In this document: positions 1-10,299 of the stretch, piece after piece
Position numbering within the stretch: position 1 is the first letter of the stretch
Layout: the number at the start of each line of letters is the position of its first letter
Notes under the pieces: model-generated
Seen by the model: only the letters and a program-made list of their open reading frames with translations
Told to the model about the DNA's origin: nothing
Databases searched by the model: none
From: Pyrenopolyporus hunteri
Lineage: Eukaryota; Ascomycota; Sordariomycetes; Xylariales; Hypoxylaceae
Assembly: GCA_902806595.1 (NCBI GenBank)
Contig: CADCXC010000035.1
Span: 1,860,001-1,924,000 of the forward strand
DNA length: 64,000 nt
Direction: 5' to 3'
Translations under genes and position numbers: made by a program

Positions 1-2823
1 AGGAAGATGATCCCGAGAGGCCCTCTTCTCAGAATACTACTGGAAGCGCTAAAGGTTTGTTTGTTTGATTCAATTATTATTTTTCCTGTCCAGAACGTCT
101 TCCTCCACTTACCCCAAAGTATACCTGCTCGCGTGAGATCCAGCTGGTGGCTTGTCCTCAATAGCTACTGAAGCTATCTGAATAGGTCGAGGCACGTGCA
201 ACTTTAACCTTTGTCGTGAATGATGGTGACGTCTGTCCGCAGACTCCAAGTTACCGCGGTTGTCAGACCTAAGGGTGTGTGCATGGCGCCAATATAACGA
301 AGCGGACCAAAACCTTATACGGTTTCAAAATATTTGAAGTATAAGTCAGAAACCTCCGTCCATGGAAGTCTGTGGGCGAGTTCTCAAGCCTTCGTCACAC
401 CTTACCCACCAACAAGCTTTCCCCTTAGAATAACCACATACTTTATGCTTACTCTCTCCCAGCCGTACAGATAGCCGAACCTGAGCCAGACCAGAGCAAT
501 ACAGATGACACACTTCCAAAAAGGCAATACTCAGCCGGACTCGCGAAGCGCCTCAGCGGCCGTCCTCCTGTGCCAGAACATAACTCTTCGAGGGCCTCGC
601 TCTTAAGCCAGAACAGCCTAGAGGCTTTAAGCAGCCACAACAGTAGCCAACCCCTCCATCCCCAACAAGAGGGGCTCCGCCCGCATCCTCATCCTCACCA
701 TCACCATCATCACCATCACTTAGATAGGTTTGTCGCCCAGGTTGCTGATTGGCTGGAACATGAACGAGTCAAGAAGCAAAACAGGCGATCGAGAAGGGTT
801 CATTCGAACAGACGGAAATGCGTTAAGGATGACACCGATCAAACCGATGAGCAGCAGCAACAGCTTGAGAGACCCCGGGCTTATTCAATCAGCTCCCAAT
901 CCAGCGATGTGTCTCTGGATACGCTGCAGAAGATAGTCGACGACAATATGGCCGCCTTAGGCCTCCGCGGGATTCCGCACTACACCCCAAGACCTGGCAA
1001 GAAGGCCCAACGGAGAAGATCCATGACGCTACAACGGACGGCCTCGTCAGACACAGAGTATCACGATGGCGACATTCAAGTCCCAAGTTGCGACGCAGTC
1101 CTTGATAATTCAAAAACTCTGGGCTACTCCGGGGGAAAGGCATCTTCCGCAGAGGATGGCGTTCCCGTTTCGAGCAAGAAGGAGGAAAAGGAACGTAAAG
1201 CCTGGATCTCCTTCAAGAACGAGATCATCAAGCTGGCTCATACTCTAAGGCTTAAGGGCTGGAGACGGGTCCCCCTGGATAGCGGAGAACATGTCGATGT
1301 CACTCGCCTTAGCGGGGCTTTGACTAACGCTGTTTACGTCGTCTCGCCGCCGGAGGACGTAGTGATGAGAGGGGACGGAAGTAAGAGAACGCCAGCAAAG
1401 CTGCTCTTGAGAGTTTACGGACCTCAGGCAGACCAAATTATAGATAGAGAGAACGAGTTAAGCGTCCTAAGGAGGCTTGCTAAAAAACGAATTGGCCCTC
1501 GTTTATTGGGAACGTTTACCAACGGCCGCTTCGAGCAGTATCTGAACGCGGTCGCCCTTACAGCAGCTGATCTCAGAGACCCGGACACGTCGAAGCAGAT
1601 CGCGAAGAGAATGAGAGAGTTGCACGATGGAATCGAACTCCTCGATAAAGAAAGAGACGGCGGGCCCATGGTTCTGAAGAACTGGGATAACTGGCTCGAT
1701 AGAGCTTCGCATGTGGTTACATACCTGGATCGGAAGATCCTCTCTGGGGATCCCGGTCCCATCAGAGGCCCGGCGGATTTATGGAAACAACGAGGTCTCG
1801 TCTGCGGAGTTGAATGGTCCGTATTTAAGGACTTGGTGGATAAGTATCGGAAATTTTTATTCGATTACTATGGAGATTCCCGTGTCATACGGGAGCATCT
1901 TGTGTTCGCTCATAGTGACGTAAGTATAAGCCCCTATATCAATCCCTTGATCTGAGAATCGTACTAACTTCCATTAGACTCAATACGGTAATATCCTACG
2001 TGTGCGGCCCGACGATAAGAAGTCGCCTCTGCTCCAGCCTAACTACGAGCATAAGCAGCTCGTGGTCATCGACTTCGAGTACTCGGCGGCCAACACGCGG
2101 GGCCTCGAATTCGCGAACCACTTCACGGAGTGGTGCTACAACTACCACAACGAACAAGCGCCCTTCGCGTGCAACACCGCCTTATACCCCACGCCGGACG
2201 AGCAACGCCGCTTCATCCGCGCCTACGTCAACCACCGGCCCGAGTTCCCGCACCCGGGCGCCTCGACCCCGAACCTGACGCCCCTCGCCACGCCAACCCT
2301 GCACCCCACCACCCCCGGCGGCGGCGGTGCCGCCGCCTCGTCCTCCTCCTTGTCCCTCGGCTCCACGAGCTCCATCCGCGAGTTCATGCTCGACTCGCGC
2401 GCCCCGCCCGGCGGGTGGAAGGAGGAGGAGCGCCGCCGCGACGAGCAGGCCGACGCCCAGGTCGACGCGCTCGTCGAGGAGACGCGGCTCTGGCGCGTCG
2501 CCAATTCCGCTCAGTGGGTCGCCTGGGGCGTCATGCAGGCGAAGATCCCGGGGTTCCCCGATGACGAGGATGAAGAGAAAGTGAAAGGTCAGGAGGACGG
2601 TGTGGCGGCGCCGGCGGCTGCTTCGGAAGACGAGGTCGGCGACGAGGCGGAGTTCGATTACCTGGCCTACGCGCAGGAACGCGCTTTCTTCTTCCTGGGC
2701 GATTGCGTCAAGATGGGCTTGCTGAACGAGGGGGATCTGCCGGAGCAGGTTAGGGGGAGGGTCAAGTATGTTGATTCCGAGCCGATGTTTGTTTCCGCTG
2801 CTGTTACGGTGGGTGGGAAGTAG
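1..2823 (+). CDS. CKI1: Choline kinase, 5'-truncated by the window edge
   Basis: Exons <1-54, 463-1919 and 1978-2823. It phosphorylates choline (often also ethanolamine) with ATP, the first step of the CDP-choline route to phosphatidylcholine, in the cytosol. The second intron falls inside the phosphotransferase motif: HSD ends exon 2 and TQYGN opens exon 3, giving H-x-D-x4-N. The downstream choline-kinase signature VVIDFEYSAANTRGLEFANH follows. Exon 2 starts with a disordered Ser/His-rich segment (a run of about ten His codons near 700). Exon 3 has a Pro/Gly/Ser/Thr-rich insertion (about 2260-2400) between the kinase motifs and the C-terminal lobe, then an acidic segment. The 55-462 intron is inferred from GTTTGT..CAG and phase 1 (g|cc), which keeps the frame open; the true start lies before base 1. 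Exon 3 is far richer in G+C than exon 2. Identity is firm; the first exon boundary is less so. Confidence 0.93.
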
Positions 2824-4215
2824 GACGGCTGTTTAGTGCCATAGGGGGGAGGTCAGGGGGAGACCTGGGGAGCCTGCTTAGGAGGAGTGGATGGTATTCT
2901 CGTTAGCTCTTTAAAGCGAGCCTTCGGCAGGCGATCGGAGGGGCGGGTGTATTAGTGTCTTTGCGCATTTACGTGTATGTGGCCGCGGATGAAGTCTACG
3001 CTCGAGTTATGGTGGTATACGTTCTTACTGCCCATACCCATCTAAACTAGGTGGCCTACCTACCTATCTACTCGCGAATTACTGGCGACGGTTGCCGCAC
3101 TGTTCATCAACCGCCGAGTCGCAAGTTAGGAATTAGGTAGCGGATACGAATTAAAAAGATGAAATAAGCCAGTTCGAGTAGTGGTGTCTCGGGGTAAAGG
3201 CGGCATTCCTATCCTCTTCATGAACTATCAACGGCGTTCTAATCTTCCATCCATGTTATTTACATCGCTCCGTCCTAGCACCTAACATCGTCTACACATT
3301 CCGCGTTATGTTGGCATGTACACCTAAGTTGATTGACCCTTCAATACAGCCAACGTAGAGTCTGGTTGCGTGCAGTGAATTCGCTTCGCAGCGGCCAGTC
3401 CACTAAATCCCACAACCACCTCAGCCGCTTAGAGTCATCGAGTCCCCCTCCTCCGATTACTCCGCCGGGAGAAGGGGGATACAAACGGAAAACTTACCAG
3501 CGCCCATCACGACGTAATCGAATCTTTCCATAATAATAGAAGCGCTGTATCAGTTTATACGCACCTACCTAGGTAGGTAGTTATATATCCTAGAGAATAA
3601 AAATTCTCTACGGGAGCTCGCCGGAATAGGAAAAAATGCACTGTACTTGCCAATGGAATGCGTTTTATAGAATCTAAGTGGCCCGGGATGATTAACTACG
3701 GCTGTGTGTGGCACGCGTGGGCACAGTGGTACGAAAAGGTGGCCGCTCTAGGTACGTAAGGAGCGCTCACATAGGAGGTGATTGGGGGCAGGCCATTAAA
3801 CGCGTCCTAATTCATAATAGATACCAAAGAAGGTTCCTTGAATGGATGAATGTTCAATACATAAATCCGAGATAATTATCCAATTACATAAATGACCTCC
3901 CTTAACGACCTCCCTAAACGTGAGTGAGAGAGCCCCTTCTTTACCAGGTGTACATGATTGAAACAACAAAAGAGACATATGCCTAAGATGGATCTAACGT
4001 CCAAGCTCATAATATAAAGCGATAGTACGATGACTCCTACCCACTCGCCAGTTCGCATTGACATACAAAGCTATCATCAAACAGAAAGAGGAAGCGTTCC
4101 CAGAGTATTGAAAGAGTTGCCCGATCTCACGGCCATCCACCATCTGCAAAAAGTGAGTTCTATGGGCGTCGACCGCAGAGATCAGGCTCGCCGATAGCTG
4201 GTGATGCCAGGAGAC
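2824..4215. other. Gene-free convergent interval
   Basis: Lies between the 3' ends of choline kinase and the ankyrin gene, so it should hold two terminators and little promoter. No open frame here resembles a protein. It contains a perfect 16-base palindrome (listed separately). Confidence 0.6.
3563..3578. repeat. Palindrome ACCTACCTAGGTAGGT
   Basis: A perfect 16-base palindrome containing the 10-mer TACCTAGGTA, which recurs exactly six more times in this window, always between genes. This is the longest perfect copy. Confidence 0.85.
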
Positions 4216-5562
4216 CTAAGGGGTTTCGATAGAGCCTCTAATATAGGGTCTGCCCCGAAACCCCGCCGATCCCTTCGAAAATAGCCGGAAGTTGTGGAAC
4301 ACCCTCCACAGGCAAACTGCTAGAACGATTTCTTTTGGCCCGAGTACTACCTGCCCGCCGCCCTCAGCACCTGCGTTTCTATCCGACTGAGCGGGATCTG
4401 GATCGGCCCCGGTAGCGTTCGATCGGGTAACGGAAACTTCTTGCGCAATCCTCATGCCCGTTACTATATAAAACACCCCAAATTTAGCGTTCCTATCTTC
4501 AACTCTCTTAGTCAAATAATCCCGGTCAGGGTAAAAGATCTGATCCTTCACCCGTCCAACCGTCATAGTGTCCTCTTCTTTCAGGTTCGATCGTTCTTCT
4601 CGGAGAAGTCGGCTTCCAAGAGACTTCGCCCACGGACCAAACCGCCCCGTCTTGGAGTCTTTCAGCGTTACTTTGAAGCCGGACAAGTAAATATCTTCGG
4701 GCAATTCGCCGGATAGTGCTCTATCCTCCATGGATTGTCGTTGCATGGTTCTTATGTCCGTAACGACCGTCCCGAGCTTTAGAGGCACCGCTGGCTTACC
4801 CGTACTCTCGGAGTTTGGAAGGAGTAAGTAGGTTAGCAGCGGGCCCTTCGATCTAGCCGTGTCCTGCTCTCCCCTGATCAACCCTACGATGTTCTTCTCC
4901 CCGGTCAGAGCAGCTACAAGAAGGGGTACCCTCCCTGTATTATCCGGGATAAAGCGATCCGCCCCGCTCTTCAGCAAGTATCTCACCGCATCAACACTCC
5001 TGCTCTCAACCGCCGTATATAGAGGTGTACGGTCCTCCGAGTCCTGCAAGTCAACATTCAACCTGAGATCCTCTTCCTTGGCCGTGAGTTTCGTTGTATT
5101 GTTCGGAGCGTTCGTCGGATCGCTCGCTTCTTCGTCCCTCGGGGGGTCTTTCGGGCTATTTCTCGAGGCGTTCGTCGAGTCGCCCGCGTCCAAAAGCAGC
5201 TTCATTATCTCCGCTTCATAGTTCTGCGCCGCCCAGTGAAGCGCGGTCCTTCCAGTCTTGTCCGGCAGATAAAGATCCAGGTATGGCTTCAGTTCCGGCT
5301 TCAGCAACTCCTCAACCACCTTTTTATTCTTGTTTTTGACTGCGATTACCAAGGCAGCCATGCCCTCTGTGTCTCGAATGTTGACATCGCGCTTGTCTTT
5401 CATCTTCTGGCACAGCTGTCGAACCTCGTCCGCTTTCCCGTCCTCAGCTGCGAGGTGCAGCTTCTGGATAATGGATTCTTCGGGTAGCTCCTTATTCTTG
5501 CTCGATTCATCCCCTCCAACTCCGTGACTATCATCCTTGTTTTTCCCCGAAGTAGACATCAT
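4216..5562 (-). CDS. Ankyrin-repeat protein with a conserved uncharacterised C-terminal domain
   Basis: Single exon, 448 residues. A charged Ser/Lys/Glu-rich start leads into about five ankyrin-like repeats (roughly residues 28-230; clearest are RTALHWAAQ and RTPLYTAVESRSVDAVRYLL), broken by a disordered Asn/Pro/Asp/Glu insertion around 137-175. From about residue 245 a second domain follows: KLGTVVTDI, then GRFGPWAKSLG, then FYIVTGMRIAQ. I recall the pattern LG[TS][IV][IV]xD ... AK ... PVY[IM][VI]TG[LM]K[IV]A as a widespread but poorly characterised fungal domain; that is from memory, not a search. The end is Gly/Arg-rich. No signal peptide or clear membrane span. The ankyrin-plus-second-domain design suggests a sensor/effector protein, possibly in self/non-self recognition, but this is inference. 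Confidence 0.8.
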   Translation of the reverse strand: MMSTSGKNKDDSHGVGGDESSKNKELPEESIIQKLHLAAEDGKADEVRQLCQKMKDKRDVNIRDTEGMAALVIAVKNKNKKVVEELLKPELKPYLDLYLPDKTGRTALHWAAQNYEAEIMKLLLDAGDSTNASRNSPKDPPRDEEASDPTNAPNNTTKLTAKEEDLRLNVDLQDSEDRTPLYTAVESRSVDAVRYLLKSGADRFIPDNTGRVPLLVAALTGEKNIVGLIRGEQDTARSKGPLLTYLLLPNSESTGKPAVPLKLGTVVTDIRTMQRQSMEDRALSGELPEDIYLSGFKVTLKDSKTGRFGPWAKSLGSRLLREERSNLKEEDTMTVGRVKDQIFYPDRDYLTKRVEDRNAKFGVFYIVTGMRIAQEVSVTRSNATGADPDPAQSDRNAGAEGGGQVVLGPKEIVLAVCLWRVFHNFRLFSKGSAGFRGRPYIRGSIETP

Positions 5563-6100
5563 GTGCGAAACGTACGGTGCCTTCTAGAAGTGGAACGAGT
5601 CGCCGGACTAAATAGACACCATAAACTCATACGACGAGGAATTATAGAAGAACGGCGGTGTTGAATAATGTAACGAAAGTCAATTCCTGTCAAAAAAAAA
5701 GGCTCAATGTAAATCCTACATTGTGGCGTTTAACACTGGCAGCTCATGTCACCACGTCGAGGGCGGATTATCTTCTTACAGTTCTGCATGCAGACGCCAC
5801 CGGCTAAATCGGTATTCTGATTCGTTAGATTTCCCGCAGAGCCATATGTCCTCTCATATAATCGAATCCGCTTCAAATATGTAGCAGCAATGACCAAGTT
5901 GGTACGCCCGCCGAAACGCAATAATGTTACGCTTCTATCATATTTTCGAGCCCAATGTACCGACGTATTCTTATAGAAATGGAGAGCCAAGGGTCGGCAA
6001 CGAGATATAAGCATGTTCGAGAGCCTTGCTCGACCCCGATTCAAACGTTACAGAGCTCTCCGGCCCAATTCCATCCAGCTAAGCTCCATCTTCCCAGGCC
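5563..6100. other. Interval between divergent ankyrin and membrane-protein genes
   Basis: Should contain the promoters of both flanking genes. Most of it is occupied by a degenerate coding remnant (listed separately). A run of nine A follows a short AT-rich patch near 5690. Confidence 0.5.
5730..6089 (-). pseudogene. Possible F-box/ankyrin-type gene remnant with an internal stop
   Basis: On the minus strand an ATG at 6089 opens a frame of 120 codons ending at 5730, interrupted by one TAA at 6048-6050. The start (MELSWMELGRRAL) and the part after the stop (RLNRGRARLSNMLISRCRPLA, then SVHWARKYDRSVTLLRFGG) faintly resemble an F-box helix followed by an ankyrin repeat (compare ALHWAA..VxxLLxxGA). 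The piece is far shorter than a full gene and its ATG lies 11 bases from the start of the divergent neighbour, leaving no promoter. This fits an old fragment better than a working gene. The similarity is by eye and could be chance. Confidence 0.3.
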
Positions 6101-8059
6101 ATGATGGCAAAGCTCTCTCAATTCCATATCGAGCTCGCGTTACTTCTCTATCTATCGTCCACAACTGCAGCACAGAATAACACTCAGCCTTCTCAGTCTG
6201 AAGACAATGGCTTAATCGGGTGGCAGAGCAACCCCAATCGGCGAGGCACCATGAATATCCTCGAGAGTTGCATGTTGACCATCATAGCCTGTACCTGGAC
6301 GATCCATCACCAAAACATCCCCGAACAGAAACCAAAGAACAGCATGCGAACGCTTCTTGATCATCTTAAGTGGATGACTCTGACGATCCTCGTCCCTGAG
6401 TTCATTCTAGCCCAAGCTGTCGACGAATTTCTCTGGGTTCATAAAACTTGGAAAGATCTGCACAAGCCCGTCACGGAGCCTAGCGAACAGAAAGGAGTGC
6501 CCGACGCCGAGCAGGGGGATACTGTGCAGGGGGATATTGAGCAAGGGAAAGTACCAAACATACCGCCGAATACAAAGCACAAATGGTCGAAGAAGCACCT
6601 TTACTACGCAAATATGGGGGGCTTTCGAGTCAACTTCTCGGGCCCTATCATTAACGAGGACGACCCGACATACAACATCCCGCTCACCTCCGGAGAGTTA
6701 ATAAGGTATCCGATAAGCCAGCCATCAACAGGCCGGTCATCGGCGAGTCAGCTATCAATAAGTCAGTCATTAACGAGCCAGCCGTCGACAAACCAGCAAT
6801 CGACAAGCCAACCATCGACAGGCCAGCCGCTATCCGCGGTAGGACCGCCTATCTCGAAGACTGATATCGAGCGTATGGTAAAGAGAGACGCCCTTGCAAA
6901 GACGATTAGCTTCCTGCAGATCTCCTGGATCATCCTCTCGACCCTGGCTCGATGGCATCTCCACCGCCCAACATCCCAACTCGAAATCATGACTGTGGCG
7001 TTTGCTGCTTGTGCGGTCTTAACCTACATAATTCGTTGGCACAAGCCACAGCATGTCGAAATCTGTACGAATATCCCTTACGCTCCTGTAGACTTGAGAC
7101 AACTCTACGAGCCGTAGCGCTTTTTTCACATAGTCACGGACTTGTGGCGTAAAAAGCGTATACACCGACGGCATATAGACTCATGGCGAAGAGTTGGCGC
7201 CCGGAACGCTCGCCGGTCTTATTTCAGAAATGACACTCTACGCCCTCTCCGCGTCGACAAATCCTTCCTTCCCTCGCTTATCTTCTTCATGGTTATTATT
7301 GGTGGTCTGCACATAGTAGCATGGAACTTTTCATTCCCGTCCAGCGTCGAACGAGACATGTGGAGGACCGCATCGTTGGCGTCAGCGGGCATCCCTCTAC
7401 TGCTTTTTATATTCTCCTCTTGTATCCCCTGGCTTCTCGTTTCCGCCAAAGACCTTTTCACGTATATGCGGCATAAGGAACAGCAGGGAGGCGAGGCTGA
7501 AAATTTTAGACAGCACTGCAAGAAATTTTTGGAGAACATGTTGAAAGATCAAGACTTTTGGGACTTAGCCGAAGGCCACCTAAACGCCGACGCTGAAGCT
7601 AACGTTGATACAAGTAAACGTATTCTCAATGAATCGGACGGCGCACCAAAGAATTACCGGGATATATTCGTTGATTCAACCCCGCAAGCGATGCTCTTAT
7701 ACGTCGAAGTTCGTTTACATCGATTAATCAACTTAACCTCTGACCCAACCTTCCCAAGTAATCTTAGACGGCTTTTCGAAATCTCGGATAGAACGCGCCA
7801 CGCTAGCGTTTTCATTCAAGAAGTCCCCACCACTTACGATGACGACTTCGATAGAACGAATGTCTTCCCGCGAGAGACGGCAAAGTGGAGGAGGGGGCAT
7901 ATGAGTTATAAGATTTTATCTTTCACCATGCCCCTCGTTAGTGCCCTGTACACGGTGTCGCGCCTCATGATCATCGCTATAGCATTTTCGAGCTTGCGGG
8001 CGATGCCAACCGGAGTGTACGAAACGACTTGGACGGGATATCTCCCTAAATTTGACTAA
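6101..8059 (+). CDS. Multi-spanning membrane protein of an uncharacterised fungal family (spliced model)
   Basis: Two open parts in the same frame, 6101-7114 and 7118-8059, separated only by TAG at 7115-7117. I propose exons 6101-7064 and 7134-8059: donor GTACGA at 7065, acceptor TTTTTTCACATAG ending at 7133, 69 bases, phase 1, which removes the TAG and gives about 629 residues. Both halves match one fungal integral-membrane family known to me only as uncharacterised: signal-like N-terminus ending at about TTAAQ, then NRRGTMNILESCMLTIIACTW, LYYANMGGF, then SQLEIMTVAFAACAVLTYIIRWHKP, and after the junction FMVIIGGLHIVAWNFSFP. About five or six hydrophobic spans are visible. A Ser/Thr/Gln-rich repeat interrupts the loop before the third span. 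Alternative: the TAG is a real nonsense mutation and the gene is broken. Confidence 0.7.
6710..6829 (+). repeat. In-gene minisatellite coding Ser/Thr/Gln/Pro repeats
   Basis: Imperfect units of 12-15 bases built on 'AGCCAGCCATCAACA' and 'AGTCAGTCATTAACG' encode about eight copies of a (S/T)(S/T)xQ(P/Q/S)S pattern in a cytosolic or luminal loop of the membrane protein. All units keep the reading frame. Confidence 0.8.
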
Positions 8060-8925
8060 ACCCTTACCTCACCTCCATGTATCTACCTCACGTCCACCTA
8101 CCGACATGTAGGTAACCATCGCCTGTCTAGGTACACACCTCTAGCGAAGTAGAAATCAATCTACCTACATATAGGTAGCTAGCATACTTCTTTTTAGTAA
8201 ACACTACCTGGCTCTTTCGGACTCTTCGGTTGAGAACTATTGCCGATACGCATATTATAACTACCTACTAGTGTATGATGGCTTGCAGCTTGGTCCGAAG
8301 CTGTACACCGGCCCCTCACGGCTGAAACCCTTGCGCAAGCCACAACGTCGATTGTCTTCCCATCTTATTTCGAACGTCAGACATTCCCCACAAGACCTAT
8401 CAAAAGAAATATAGGAAGGGAAATAGAGTACTCGTCCTTCGGAATAATGCTAAGAGACAACAGTTGGATTAGATCTCCTTTGATCGGCGCGACAGAGTCA
8501 GCCACATAACCAGGCGAATAACTTCGCTAATCATCCCGGCCTCTGGCCTGGGAGCAAAACACATCGAACGAGGACAAAGGGGCGTATGCCCACATCATGG
8601 CAGTCCGAAATTGATAGGTAAGAGAAGATAGGTGAGGAGATATCTAGCCCATACTGTCGGCCGGGTTCGGCGATGCGATTCGGACAACCCCTCGAAAATT
8701 TTGTGTTCCGTCACTCAGCCTAGGCACTGCACGATGACTTGTTGGGAGAAGAAGAAATTCTATGCGGTACTTATATAGGGAACACGGCGTAAAGGGCGTG
8801 TATATAGCTACGGCGTGACTCAGCTATTCGCATACCCCTAATCCATGTATTATTAATAGGCCGCCCGTAGGTGGCTTGTTTCCAAGTTCTGTCCTCTACT
8901 GCCTCCCCTTCAAGCATCAGGCATA
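8060..8925. other. Gene-free interval upstream of the P450 gene
   Basis: Contains copies of the AGGTA/TACCT-type short motif near 8095-8185 and two TATA-like sites near 8772 and 8800. No coding frame stands out. Confidence 0.6.
8772..8778 (+). promoter_or_regulatory. TATA-like element of the P450 gene
   Basis: TATATAG lies about 150 bases before the P450 ATG; a second TATATAG-like site follows near 8803. Position and sequence suit a fungal core promoter, but no transcription start can be seen. Confidence 0.35.
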
Positions 8926-10299
8926 ATGGCTCTCCCAATCCCGCAACCTCCAGGCGTGCCTCTCCTGGGCAACATCTTTGACGTTGATCCTAATAATACT
9001 TGGGAGTCGCTAAGGCGATTGGCGGAGAAGTACGGAGAGATATTCCAGATCAAGGTCTTGGGTCATCCCGTCGTATTCGTAGCCGGTGCCGCTATTGCTG
9101 AAGAGTTGTGTGACGAGAAGCGGTTTCGGAAGTATGTGGGCGGGCCGATTATCGAGATCCGGTACGCCGTACACGACGCCCTCTTCACGGCCTTCGACCA
9201 TGAGGCAAGCTGGGGTATCGCGCACCGCATCATTGCGCCCAAGCTCAGTCCCCAGTCGCTCGCCGAACACTTCGGCGAAATGCGTGACACCGCAACCGAG
9301 CTCATTGCGAAGTGGAAAGACCCCGAAAGTAGCAATCAGGTGTCTGCCATAGGAGAACTAAACAGACTGAACCTCGAGGCGACAACACTGACACTCTACG
9401 GCAAGAAACTGAATTGCCTCTACGGGCCCGAACACCCTATGCTAAAGGCGATGGAGGACTCAACGTCCGAAGCCATGAAGCGGCCGACCCGACCCGGTTT
9501 CCTAAATTGGCTATTCTACGGCAGCAAGTTCAAGAAAGCCACAGCCACGATGAGGACGTACGCACAGGGGATAGTAGACCACCGCAAGGCGAACCCAACA
9601 AGCCGGCAGGACCTCCTGGCCACGTTGATGAGCGCCGAGGACCCAGAGACCGGGGCGTCTCTGTCCGAATCACAAGTCGTGGACGAGATTGTCTCTATGC
9701 CCATCGGGAGCAGTACAGCGCCAGCGCTCGCCAGCACCGCCATATACTTCCTCCTCAAGAACCCCCGCGTCATCACCGAAGCGCGTCAAGAGTTGGACTC
9801 TGTGATCGGCGACGGGGAGTTTACGTACACGCACCTAGCGCAGTTGAAATACATCGAAGGCATCATGCGCGAGTCCCTACGCCTTTCGTTCGCGGCGCCG
9901 GGCTTCAACATCGAGCCGGTACCCAGCGAGGACAAGGCGCCCGTGCTGCTAGCCGGCGGGAAGTACCGGGTGGCGCACAACCAGGCCATGATCATCGTCC
10001 TAGCAGGCGTCAACAGGGACCCGGCGGTGTTCGATAAGCCGCTCGCCTTCAGGCCCGAGCGCATGATGGGGAAGGCGTTCGACGATCTGCCCTCGGGAGT
10101 CAAGAAGTGGTTCGGGAACGGGAAGAGGCAGTGCATCGGCAAGCATTGGGCGTGGCAGTGGACCATGACGGTGCTGGCCAAGTTGATTAAGGAGGTCGAC
10201 TTTGAGATGGTTGACCCGAGTTACACGCTCGAGCAGGACGGCTGGTTCAATCTCAGACCGGTGGGATTCCAAGTTAGGGTTACGCCGAGGGCGAGCTGA
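8926..10299 (+). CDS. Stand-alone cytochrome P450, CYP505/CYP102-like heme domain
   Basis: Single exon, 457 residues. It begins LPIPQPPGVPLLGNIFD with no membrane anchor, as in the soluble CYP102/CYP505 fatty-acid hydroxylases. Visible motifs: FDHEASWGIAHRIIAPKLSP (helix C region), ExxR as ESLR (about 316-319), and the heme loop FGNGKRQCIG (about 396-405, Cys 403 ligand). CYP505 enzymes are usually about 1050-residue fusions to a reductase; here a stop follows the heme domain and no reductase frame follows, so an external reductase would be needed. The I-helix, normally AGxET in this group, reads IGSST (about 260-264), losing the acidic residue of the acid-alcohol pair used in oxygen activation. 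It may be a divergent oxygenase, an enzyme working by another route, or a non-monooxygenase. Substrate cannot be told. Confidence 0.85.
   Translation: MALPIPQPPGVPLLGNIFDVDPNNTWESLRRLAEKYGEIFQIKVLGHPVVFVAGAAIAEELCDEKRFRKYVGGPIIEIRYAVHDALFTAFDHEASWGIAHRIIAPKLSPQSLAEHFGEMRDTATELIAKWKDPESSNQVSAIGELNRLNLEATTLTLYGKKLNCLYGPEHPMLKAMEDSTSEAMKRPTRPGFLNWLFYGSKFKKATATMRTYAQGIVDHRKANPTSRQDLLATLMSAEDPETGASLSESQVVDEIVSMPIGSSTAPALASTAIYFLLKNPRVITEARQELDSVIGDGEFTYTHLAQLKYIEGIMRESLRLSFAAPGFNIEPVPSEDKAPVLLAGGKYRVAHNQAMIIVLAGVNRDPAVFDKPLAFRPERMMGKAFDDLPSGVKKWFGNGKRQCIGKHWAWQWTMTVLAKLIKEVDFEMVDPSYTLEQDGWFNLRPVGFQVRVTPRAS

Noticed and set aside
9414..10037. 207-codon forward frame inside the P450 gene
   Set aside because: Out-of-frame shadow; the P450 frame has all family motifs over the same bases.
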